Shown here: positions 33,180 to 40,400 of the stretch, piece after piece
Layout of the letters: the number at the start of each line of letters is the position of its first letter
Numbering within the stretch: position 1 is the stretch's first letter
Assembly: GCA_905234245.1 (NCBI GenBank)
Contig: CAJOGN010000017.1
Coordinates: forward strand, 1-40,400
Source: an uncultured Lachnospiraceae bacterium
GTDB taxonomy: Bacteria > Bacillota > Clostridia > Lachnospirales > Lachnospiraceae
Reading direction: 5' to 3'
Length of the DNA: 40,400 nucleotides
Translations under genes and position numbers: made by a program
The notes under the pieces: generated by a model
What the model was told of the DNA's origin: nothing
Seen by the model: only the letters and a program-made list of their open reading frames with translations
Databases searched by the model: none

Positions 33180-36170
33180 TTGGATAAGAATGATTGCAAA
33201 AATTTGATTAATGAAGCCAAGGCTTTAATTAAATCAGGTGGTGAAGAGGACGCGCTAGACCTTCTAGATAGCGTCAACTGGCGTAAGATTCGTAATGTTA
33301 ATGTGTTAATAGAGATTAGTAATCTCTACGAACAGTTAGGTCACATAGAAGACAGCAAGACATTACTTATGTTTGCTCATGAAAAGTCACCAATTGGAAG
33401 GATGATATTATATCATCTTACTTTGGTGTGCATAAAAATGGGTGAGATAGATGAGGCTGAACAGTACACAGAAGAGTTTGTTCAGATTGCTCCGTATGAC
33501 AGTAAGAAGTTTATATTAAGATATCATATAGCCAAGGCGAAGAATGCTGATATCAAGGAACAGATTAAGATTCTTGAAGAGATGAAGGAATCTGACTTTA
33601 TAGAAGAGTGGGCATTCGAATTGGCATATCTGTATCACAGGGCAGGAGAGACTGAAAAATGTACTGCACTATGTGATGAGATTATTATCTGGTTTGGTGA
33701 TGGTCCTTATGTTGCCAAGGCGTTAGAACTTAAGATGCTATACAGCCCGCTTGAGGATGAGCAGGCAGAGAAGTATCAGGAGCTTCAGAACCAGAGAAGA
33801 GGTGTTACACATTTTAAAGCTAACGAGATGCTAGAGTCTGGAGAAGTTGTGCGTCACGATATTGATATTGCAACTGTTCAGGAAGCCCCAGAGCATTTTA
33901 ATACTGTTAATCTTCAGGCTGAAATCAAGCGCAATATTGAAGAGATAATGGAGGCGACAAAAGAAGGAGATGTCAATGATAACCTTGAGAATATTAAGGA
34001 ATTAATTGAAGATATTCCATACCTTAAGGTTCAGGAAACTCTTGATGAGGTTGCTGACAAGCAGAAGAAGGAAGGCAAGGAGCTTGACGACTCGATAAAA
34101 GACAGATTCCAGAAATACTTAGACGAAGAAAATGATGGACAGATAAGCCTGATGGTTGATAAAGACCGTGAAGAAGATGAGCAGATAGAAGGACAGATAA
34201 CTATTCAGGATGTAATGGATAATTGGGCCAAGATGCAGCGTGCAGCAGAAGAAACCCTAGAGAGCGCTGAAGATATAAAGCTCAAGCAGGCCAAGGAAAA
34301 TGCTATAGAAGAAGCCAACCAGATAATGGATAAGCTAGAAGGTGTTATGCCGAAGCTTGAAGCTGGTGTAACAACTTCAGAGATAATGAAGGAAGAAGTT
34401 CTTAATCAGGCAGAAGAGGCCAAAGCACATGCTGCAGAAGATGCCAAGGCTAAGGCCGAGGAAGAAGCGAAAGCCAAGGCAGAAAAAGAAGCCAGAATTA
34501 AGGCTTTAGAAGAAGCCAGGAAGGCTGCGGAGGATAAGAAGGCGTTAGAAGCGAAGTCTAAGGCTGAAGAAGATGCCAGAGCTATGGCGGCAGAATTAGC
34601 CAAGGCTAGAAATAGAGATTTAGATCAGATTATAGAGGAGACAAAAGAAAACAAACCAGCAGCTAAAGCTGAAGAGAAAGCTGAACCTAAGAGCTATAGT
34701 GTTCCTAAGTTCTCTGCAGATGGAAAACACATTGGAACAGGAATAGAAATTCCTGTTGTGGAAAGTGACAAGGCTCATGTCATAGGTGAAGCCAAGGTAG
34801 AAGGTGAGTCAGTAGTTCCGGCAGCAGAGGGAACATCTCAGTGGAAGCCACCTGTTCTTAGCGACGAGGAGATTAAGAGCAGTAAGCTACTTCGCAATGA
34901 AGATGAACATGAAACAACTAAGCTTGAAGAAGCTAGTAAGATAGTAGAAGATATTAACAGGTCAATGCAGAATCAGATTGATGAAGAGATTCGTATGCAA
35001 AAGACTTTGGAGAAACCACAGGCACCAACGCCTAAGCCAGCGGCAAAGGTAGAAGAGCAAGTTGCACCAACACCGAAGCCAATTGCTCCAGCAGCTCCAA
35101 TTGAAGATCCTGACATCAGACCAATAGATGATGATTTAGAAGAAGCAGAGGTTGAGTTCTCTACAGAGGTTGATGAGCCAGAGGTTCAACGAATGCCATC
35201 TGCCTGGGAGAATTCCAAGACACGTGTACTGCCAGTTATTGAAGAGGAGAATATTGATGATACTCAACGCCTGGCTGGTGTTGCATTAGGTGAATCATTA
35301 CAAGACGATTTCTTCAAGCCTGAGGTAGATGAGGAAGAGGATGAAGATTTACCAGAGATAGAAGAAGTTGAAGAAGAGCAGGAAGATGGTGATGCTTTAA
35401 TTCATCTTACGGAGGAAGAGAGGGAGACATTCTCCTACTTTATGCCTATCGACGGAATGGAGCTTGCTTTGTGTAAAGCAATTAGTGGCACCAAGAAGCA
35501 TTTGCAAGGAAAACGACAAAAGGGTGGCCATATAATCGTACAGGGTATACAAGGAACAGGTAAGACTAAGCTGGCCACTTCTCTTGTTAAGGTACTACAA
35601 GGTCAGATTGGAATGCCATCAGGAAATATCGGTAAAGTCGATGGTGACAAGCTTAATGGAAAAGATATAGGAGCGCTATTTGCCAAGATTCCAGGAGGCT
35701 GTCTGATTATTGAGAAGGCAGGCCAGATGAATCGTGAGACCATCCTTCGCTTATCAATTATGATAGAGAATGACCAGAGTGGAATACTAATAATTCTTGA
35801 GGATACAAAGACTGGAATTGACAGGATAATGAAGACATCTCCAGAACTTAGCAAAGAGTTCACAGAGCTAATCAACATTCCACCATTTACAATCGATGAG
35901 CTTGTGGAATTTGCCAAGGCATATGCTGATGATTGCGAATGTGTAATTGATGAGATGGGAATTCTTGCAATATATGATAGAATTAATATAATACAATCAC
36001 TTGACCATCCGACTGCGCTTTCTGAAGTAAAGGAGATTATGGATGAAGCCATGGAGAATGCAGACAAGGGTGGATTCAAGAAAGCATTTGAAAGGTTCAG
36101 CTTCGGCAATAAGAAATACGACGAGAACGGATATATGATTTTAAGAGAGAAGGACTTTCAAAAATATTAA
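33180..36170 (+). CDS. TPR / coiled-coil / AAA ATPase of unknown function
   Basis: This 996-residue protein starts at TTG, with AGAGG (33166-33170) at good spacing. It has three parts. Residues of about 1-220 form helical TPR-like repeats (IEISNLYEQLGHIEDSKTLL, LYHLTLVCIKMGEIDEAEQY). Residues of about 220-740 are mostly disordered or helical, with a striking A/K/E-rich stretch at about 405-480 likely to be a long single helix or coiled coil, and P/E-rich linkers. Residues of about 745-996 form an AAA-like ATPase: Walker A QGIQGTGKT (about 788-796) and Walker B-like CLIIEKAG. The usual DE is replaced by EK, so hydrolysis may be altered. I recognise no named family. Confidence 0.75.
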   Translation: MDKNDCKNLINEAKALIKSGGEEDALDLLDSVNWRKIRNVNVLIEISNLYEQLGHIEDSKTLLMFAHEKSPIGRMILYHLTLVCIKMGEIDEAEQYTEEFVQIAPYDSKKFILRYHIAKAKNADIKEQIKILEEMKESDFIEEWAFELAYLYHRAGETEKCTALCDEIIIWFGDGPYVAKALELKMLYSPLEDEQAEKYQELQNQRRGVTHFKANEMLESGEVVRHDIDIATVQEAPEHFNTVNLQAEIKRNIEEIMEATKEGDVNDNLENIKELIEDIPYLKVQETLDEVADKQKKEGKELDDSIKDRFQKYLDEENDGQISLMVDKDREEDEQIEGQITIQDVMDNWAKMQRAAEETLESAEDIKLKQAKENAIEEANQIMDKLEGVMPKLEAGVTTSEIMKEEVLNQAEEAKAHAAEDAKAKAEEEAKAKAEKEARIKALEEARKAAEDKKALEAKSKAEEDARAMAAELAKARNRDLDQIIEETKENKPAAKAEEKAEPKSYSVPKFSADGKHIGTGIEIPVVESDKAHVIGEAKVEGESVVPAAEGTSQWKPPVLSDEEIKSSKLLRNEDEHETTKLEEASKIVEDINRSMQNQIDEEIRMQKTLEKPQAPTPKPAAKVEEQVAPTPKPIAPAAPIEDPDIRPIDDDLEEAEVEFSTEVDEPEVQRMPSAWENSKTRVLPVIEEENIDDTQRLAGVALGESLQDDFFKPEVDEEEDEDLPEIEEVEEEQEDGDALIHLTEEERETFSYFMPIDGMELALCKAISGTKKHLQGKRQKGGHIIVQGIQGTGKTKLATSLVKVLQGQIGMPSGNIGKVDGDKLNGKDIGALFAKIPGGCLIIEKAGQMNRETILRLSIMIENDQSGILIILEDTKTGIDRIMKTSPELSKEFTELINIPPFTIDELVEFAKAYADDCECVIDEMGILAIYDRINIIQSLDHPTALSEVKEIMDEAMENADKGGFKKAFERFSFGNKKYDENGYMILREKDFQKY

Positions 36171-36188
36171 TAATGGGGGACTAATACT

Positions 36189-38090
36189 ATGAAGAATTTT
36201 ACAGAATTGGATTGCTATCTATTTGGTCAATCTACACATTATGACATCTACAAGAAGATGGGAGCGCATGTTAAGACTCGCAACAAGAAGAAAGGGGTAA
36301 TCTTCGATGTGTGGGCTCCTCATGCAGCAGCTGTGTCAGTTATTGGTGAATTCAATGACTGGAACGAGACAGCAACAATGATGACTCGCGTTGACCCAAC
36401 GGAAATGGGTGTATGGGAGGTGTTCTCGCCAGACGCAAGGGAAGGACAGCTTTATAAGTATGTCATCTATACTGCTGAAGGTAAGAAGATATATAAGTCA
36501 GACCCATACGCAACTACTTGTGAGTTAAGACCAGGCACAGCGTCTATCATTTACAATGCAGACAAGTATAAGTGGAAGGATGCTGAGTGGATTAAGAATA
36601 GAGAGAAGATAGGCGACCAGTATTATGAGCAGCCTATGTCAATTTATGAGGTTCATCTTGGTTCTTGGATGAGACATCCAGGTCGAGAGGATGATGGCTT
36701 CTATACATATAGAGAGTTGGCGGATAAGCTTTCTAAATATGTTGTTGACATGGGATATACTCATGTGGAATTGATGGGTGTATCTGAGTATCCATTTGAC
36801 GGTTCATGGGGATATCAGGTAACAGGCTATTATGCCCCTACTTCAAGATATGGAACACCTGATGACTTTATGTATTTAATAGATACATTCCATAAGAATA
36901 ATATTGGAGTAATACTTGACTGGGTTCCTGCTCATTTCCCTAAGGATGCCCATGGTCTTGCTGATTTTGACGGCGAGCCACTATACGAGTATCCAGATCC
37001 TAAGATGGGAGAGCATCCTGACTGGGGCACCAAGATATTCAACTATGGCAAGAACGAGGTTAAGAATTTCTTAATCGGAAGTGCCTTAATGTGGGTTGAG
37101 AAATATCATATTGATGGTCTTAGAGTTGATGCAGTTGCATCAATGCTTTATCTTGATTACGGCAAGGAAGACGGACAATGGGTTCCCAACAAGTACGGCA
37201 GCAATCAGAATCTGGACGCAATTGAATTCTTCAAGCATATTAATACATTGATTACAGGACGCAATAAGGGAGTTGTTATGATTGCCGAGGAGTCAACGGC
37301 ATGGCCTAAGGTTACAGGAAGTGTTACTGAGAATGGTCTTAACTTCTCTTACAAATGGAATATGGGATGGATGCATGATTTCCTAGATTACATGAAGTTA
37401 GATCCATATTTCCGTAAGGATAATCACAACAAGATGACATTTGCCATGAGTTATAACCAATACGAGAAGTACATTCTTGTATTATCTCATGATGAGGTTG
37501 TTCATCTAAAATGTTCAATGATAAATAAGATGCCTGGATTCGAGATTGACAAGTTCAAGAACCTCAAGGCTGGATACGCATTTATGATGTGTCACCCTGG
37601 TAAGAAGCTTCTGTTCATGGGACAGGATTTCGCACAGTATCAGGAGTGGTCTGAGGAGAGAGAACTAGACTGGTATCTATTAGATAATCCTAACAATAAG
37701 TCTGTTAATGATTTCATGAAGGATCTTCTTCATATGTATAAGGAGAATCCAGCTCTTTATGAATTAGATTGTAGTTGGGAAGGCTTTGAGTGGATTAACG
37801 CTAACGATTCATATCGTGGAATATTTAGTTTTGTTCGTAAGTCTAAGGATGGCAAGAATAATATTCTATGCGTAGTTAACTTTACACCTATTGCATATGA
37901 TGATTACAGAGTTGGTGTTCCAAAGGATGGAACATACAAGCTACTTATTAATAGTGAGTCGTCTAAGTACGGCGGAGAGTCAACTTCACGCAAAGCTAAC
38001 TTCAAGGCTGAGGCACAGGAGTGCGACGGAAGAGAGTATTCGTTAGGATATCCTCTTGCACCTTATGGAGTTGCAATATTTAAGTACTAG
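36189..38090 (+). CDS. glgB: 1,4-alpha-glucan branching enzyme
   Basis: This 633-residue GH13 enzyme forms the alpha-1,6 branches of glycogen. An N-terminal CBM48 domain is visible (FDVWAPHAAAVSVIGEFNDWN). The catalytic barrel holds the nucleophile Asp in DGLRVDAVA (about 312), the acid/base Glu in MIAEEST (about 366) and the third Asp in LSHDEVVH (about 435). It ends with the C-terminal beta-sandwich. The length is normal for GlgB lacking the extra N1 domain. GGGGGA lies upstream. No other glycogen genes are present. Confidence 0.95.
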   Translation: MKNFTELDCYLFGQSTHYDIYKKMGAHVKTRNKKKGVIFDVWAPHAAAVSVIGEFNDWNETATMMTRVDPTEMGVWEVFSPDAREGQLYKYVIYTAEGKKIYKSDPYATTCELRPGTASIIYNADKYKWKDAEWIKNREKIGDQYYEQPMSIYEVHLGSWMRHPGREDDGFYTYRELADKLSKYVVDMGYTHVELMGVSEYPFDGSWGYQVTGYYAPTSRYGTPDDFMYLIDTFHKNNIGVILDWVPAHFPKDAHGLADFDGEPLYEYPDPKMGEHPDWGTKIFNYGKNEVKNFLIGSALMWVEKYHIDGLRVDAVASMLYLDYGKEDGQWVPNKYGSNQNLDAIEFFKHINTLITGRNKGVVMIAEESTAWPKVTGSVTENGLNFSYKWNMGWMHDFLDYMKLDPYFRKDNHNKMTFAMSYNQYEKYILVLSHDEVVHLKCSMINKMPGFEIDKFKNLKAGYAFMMCHPGKKLLFMGQDFAQYQEWSEERELDWYLLDNPNNKSVNDFMKDLLHMYKENPALYELDCSWEGFEWINANDSYRGIFSFVRKSKDGKNNILCVVNFTPIAYDDYRVGVPKDGTYKLLINSESSKYGGESTSRKANFKAEAQECDGREYSLGYPLAPYGVAIFKY

Positions 38091-38099
38091 GGAATAACA

Positions 38100-39263
38100 A
38101 TGCAGGAGAAGTTAGTAAATGCTACGGATAAAGCATGGGCCTTTGTCCTTAAGCATAAGAAGGTGTCAATAGGCGTAGTTGTTGCTTTGATAATTGTACT
38201 TATATGGTACACAATCGACAACTTTAGAACCTACACCGATTTTACAATTAAAAATGACGTTGCAATGGAGGATTCAGATGGCACTGCCTATGAATCCTTC
38301 CATGGTAATATCGTAAAATATAATTCTGATGGCGCATTTTACGTAAGCAAAGAAGGCGACCTTATATGGAACGAGGCGTATAATATGTCATCGCCATGTA
38401 TTAGTATATGTAGCGAATATGTTGCGCTGTATGATCGTGGCGGAACGACGGTATATGTCATGAATACAACAGGACGAAAAGGTTTGATAACTACATCTAA
38501 GCCAATTCTAAGAGCCTGCATTGCTGACAATGGAAGCGTTGCTGTTCTTATGAATCAACGGGATGTAAGCTACTTAGAGATAAGGGATATAGAAGGAGAG
38601 CTTTTAGCTTCTGGAGAATTGCATGTTGAGAATTCGGGTATTCCTATTGAAATCGCATTTACAAACGATGGCGAGAGACTAGCTGTATCTTCTATCGTCT
38701 TCAATACGGGAAATGTGCAATCTAATGTCACATTCTATGATTTTAGCTCTACTGGTCAGGGCAAAAAGGACAATATCATTGCACAATATACATTCCAGGA
38801 TATGGTAATTCCTAAGCTGGTATTTATGAGTAACGATAATCTGGTTGCATTTGGTGATCACGAGATAGTTCTGTTTAATGATAGCTCTGAGCCTAAGATT
38901 AAGAAGGAGATATTCCCGACAGGCAGTATAGATAGTATTGTATATAACGATAGTAATTTTGGCTACATTGGTCCTGAGACTAATGACAAGGGCGAGACGG
39001 TTAAGAAGCTTTATGTGTTCGGCTCTTTAGGCTGGAAGAAGCTCAACAAGGTAATTGATGATGCTTATACAAATGTGTATATGCTTAGCAATAACGATAT
39101 TGTAATGGCAACAGATAAGACGGCGGCTATACATAGTATTTCCGGCAAGAAACGTTTTGAACATGAATTTGAGAATAGCATTATTAAGATTCTGCCTAGC
39201 ACAGGAAGAAAGGATTATATATTCGTTCAAAATGGTGTTGTTCAAGACGTGCGACTAAAATAG
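38100..39263 (+). CDS. DUF5711-family protein, membrane-anchored with beta-propeller-like repeats
   Basis: This 387-residue protein has one N-terminal membrane segment (SIGVVVALIIVLIWYTI, about 23-39). A large extracytoplasmic region of repeated beta-strands follows (for example VAVLMNQ, RLAVSSIVF, LVAFGDHEIVLF, YVFGSLGWKKL) and looks like a beta-propeller. It matches what I recall as DUF5711. It starts 9 nt after glgB and precedes a CvpA-family gene by 25 nt, suggesting one transcript. Function unknown. Confidence 0.8.
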   Translation: MQEKLVNATDKAWAFVLKHKKVSIGVVVALIIVLIWYTIDNFRTYTDFTIKNDVAMEDSDGTAYESFHGNIVKYNSDGAFYVSKEGDLIWNEAYNMSSPCISICSEYVALYDRGGTTVYVMNTTGRKGLITTSKPILRACIADNGSVAVLMNQRDVSYLEIRDIEGELLASGELHVENSGIPIEIAFTNDGERLAVSSIVFNTGNVQSNVTFYDFSSTGQGKKDNIIAQYTFQDMVIPKLVFMSNDNLVAFGDHEIVLFNDSSEPKIKKEIFPTGSIDSIVYNDSNFGYIGPETNDKGETVKKLYVFGSLGWKKLNKVIDDAYTNVYMLSNNDIVMATDKTAAIHSISGKKRFEHEFENSIIKILPSTGRKDYIFVQNGVVQDVRLK

Positions 39264-39288
39264 AAACATAGGGCAGATAAGGAATAGT

Positions 39289-40044
39289 ATGAACATTTTA
39301 TTTATCGCAGTAATAATTGTATTTATTATATTTGGAATAATTGGTTATGTAAAAGGTCTCTTTGGAGTACTATTCAATTTGTTCTCGTGGATATTCATTG
39401 CTTTGTTCGTTGTGGTTGTCAATCCATTTATATACACTTTTATTGTAGATAATACGTCCTGGAAGACTTCAATAACTACTTCAGTACAGACATATGTTGA
39501 TGGAACAATTGATAAGGCCACTGGTTCGCTTCCTGGCAACACCAGTCCCAATAATGGGACACCACAGGCTTCTGATGTAGAAAATGCTATGTCACAGTAT
39601 GGAATAACACTTCCCAAGGCTATAACTAAGGATGTGGTCTCAGACGTGATGGATGGTGTGAACGGAACTGTCTCTAGCATAGGGACACAGTTTAAAAACA
39701 ACATTGTGTCCTCAGTTAGCAATACAATTGCTACATATATAATAAGAGGACTTGCATGTCTTATTGCTTTTGTCATAGCGAAGATTATATGTTGGATTGT
39801 TTATGCGATTATAAAGTATGTGCAGGACCTTCCGGTTGTGAAAGGCGTAACATCCTGGTTGGGATTAATACTTGGTCTGGTAAAAGGATTATTGGTAACA
39901 TGGCTGTTTATGTTTATCGTATCTATTACTACAGCCACATCATTTGGTCAGTACTTTATACCTATGATTGAGGAGAATGCGTTCCTTCGATTCTTGTATG
40001 AGAACAATATGTTGATAACGGCATGTCATTATTTCTTTGGATAA
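39289..40044 (+). CDS. CvpA-family membrane protein
   Basis: This 251-residue membrane protein opens with the CvpA/YshB pattern (FIAVIIVFIIFGIIGYVKGLFGVLFNLFSWI). A polar segment (about 60-140, G/S/T-rich) follows, then three more hydrophobic segments. CvpA was first found as needed for colicin V production in E. coli; the general role is unclear. AAGGAATAG lies upstream. It is the last gene of the co-oriented run from the aconitase gene. Confidence 0.82.
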   Translation: MNILFIAVIIVFIIFGIIGYVKGLFGVLFNLFSWIFIALFVVVVNPFIYTFIVDNTSWKTSITTSVQTYVDGTIDKATGSLPGNTSPNNGTPQASDVENAMSQYGITLPKAITKDVVSDVMDGVNGTVSSIGTQFKNNIVSSVSNTIATYIIRGLACLIAFVIAKIICWIVYAIIKYVQDLPVVKGVTSWLGLILGLVKGLLVTWLFMFIVSITTATSFGQYFIPMIEENAFLRFLYENNMLITACHYFFG

Positions 40045-40060
40045 ATAATAGTATTAAATT

Positions 40061-40108
40061 ATAGATATTGTGGTTTGTTTTTGTGACAAATACAATATCT
40101 ATTTTTTT
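40061..40108 (+). terminator. Intrinsic terminator after the CvpA gene
   Basis: ATAGATATTGT (40061-40071) pairs with ACAATATCTAT (40092-40102). A weak inner TTTGT/ACAAA helix helps, and seven T follow. It separates the upstream operon from the rRNA-type promoters. Confidence 0.9.
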
Positions 40109-40142
40109 GCGTAAAGCCTTGAAAATATAAGGAAAAAAGCAG

Positions 40143-40171
40143 TTGACACCACCTATATAAGTTGGTAAAAT
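40143..40171 (+). promoter_or_regulatory. Putative rRNA operon promoter P1
   Basis: A perfect TTGACA (40143-40148) and TAAAAT (40166-40171) are 17 nt apart. Transcription would start near 40178. Confidence 0.8.
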
Positions 40172-40179
40172 TACACTTG

Positions 40180-40223
40180 CACACACGAGTTTTTGGGAGC
40201 AAAAATTTATGTGTGAATTTTTT
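40180..40223 (+). terminator. Terminator-like hairpin between the tandem promoters
   Basis: CACACA (40180-40185) pairs with TGTGTG (40210-40215). After one mismatch, GAG/TTT (G-U pairs) and TTTTTG (40190-40195)/CAAAAA (40200-40205) continue the stem to a GGAG loop. T6 follows at 40218-40223. It would lie at the very start of the P1 transcript. Confidence 0.55.
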
Positions 40224-40234
40224 GCAAATTGTTG

Positions 40235-40264
40235 TTGACAAGCAATGGTTCAAAGTGATATTAT
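40235..40264 (+). promoter_or_regulatory. Putative rRNA operon promoter P2
   Basis: A perfect TTGACA (40235-40240) is 18 nt from TATTAT (40259-40264); TG at 40256-40257 gives an extended -10. A GTTGCGT/ACGCAAC hairpin (40271-40288) is at the predicted 5' end. Confidence 0.8.
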
Positions 40265-40400
40265 ATCAGAGTTGCGTGTCAACGCAACGAACATTGAAAA
40301 CTAAATAGTGAAACAAAGCATAACCAAATTGGTAAGATGCAAACCTAACAATTCCTTAAATGGAATAAACGTCTAATTTTAGACACAGTAAAGAGAATGA
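40265..40400 (+). promoter_or_regulatory. rRNA operon leader with boxA-like element, 16S expected just beyond the window
   Basis: GAACATTGAAAACTAAATAG (40289-40308) resembles the boxA/antitermination region of Firmicute rRNA leaders (TTTGAAAACTAAA). Small hairpins follow at 40351-40366 and 40371-40384. The last bases, AAAGAGAATGA, are what precedes AGAGTTTGATC in clostridial 16S genes. No 16S sequence is inside the window. Confidence 0.75.

Noticed and set aside
34406..34620. DNA repeat array in the TPR/AAA gene
   Set aside because: The repetition is at the protein level (A/K/E-rich helix) and shows no exact DNA repeat unit.
35603..36109. 168-residue minus-strand reading frame inside the TPR/AAA gene
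   Set aside because: It is serine- and isoleucine-rich, as expected for antisense of the AAA domain, and has no start signals.

Overview
The window looks like chromosomal DNA from a low-GC anaerobic Firmicute, most likely a Lachnospiraceae-type clostridium (Butyrivibrio/Pseudobutyrivibrio-like; this is an inference from gene content, not a database match). Supporting content: [FeFe]-hydrogenase maturases, a PPi-dependent phosphofructokinase, a rubredoxin-first ('reverse') rubrerythrin, a TSCPD-domain protein, a large Bacillus-type SRP RNA, G+-type ribosome binding sites and sigma-A promoters. I see no prophage, insertion sequence, CRISPR array or integrase; it is mostly core chromosome with a few poorly characterised genes.

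Layout. 1-110: tRNA-Cys and its terminator. 110-4118: tyrS behind a near-consensus promoter, then a PAP2 phosphatase, a YdcF/DUF218 membrane protein and a CaCA-type Na+/Ca2+ exchanger. 4136-8283: a small zinc-ribbon protein, metG, tatD and rsmA. 8349-14775: a TPR-GGDEF protein started at TTG, then two YhgE/Pip-family membrane proteins flanking a small two-TM protein. 14855-17274 (minus strand): a STAS protein and a membrane-anchored PP2C phosphatase fused to an RsbW-like kinase domain, a partner-switching signalling module. 17427-22726: an unknown membrane protein, PPi-PFK, rubrerythrin (minus), and an SDR plus MFS transporter pair. 22693-23950 (minus): an NrdG-like radical SAM activase and a GNAT acetyltransferase. 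24054-26465: tadA, a TSCPD protein, an AAA/DUF4143 ATPase and a small basic membrane protein. 26585-26850: SRP RNA. 26862-29898: a leader with overlapping antiterminator and terminator helices, then the [FeFe]-hydrogenase genes: TM1266-type regulator, hydG and hydF. 29954-40044: a coiled-coil protein, an aconitase-family hydratase, a TPR/AAA ATPase, glgB, a DUF5711 protein and a CvpA-family protein. 40045-40400: a terminator and then a double-promoter rRNA-operon leader; the 16S gene should begin just past the window edge.

The most notable points are: (1) hydF is split by an apparent one-base deletion which separates the two halves of its iron-sulfur cluster ligand set; (2) the hyd operon has an intrinsic terminator directly before its first ribosome binding site with a mutually exclusive upstream helix, which predicts control by transcription attenuation; (3) a 996-residue TPR/coiled-coil/AAA protein of unknown function; (4) tandem YhgE/Pip paralogues; (5) an RsbU-RsbW-like fusion with its STAS partner; (6) a terminator-like hairpin between the two putative rRNA promoters.
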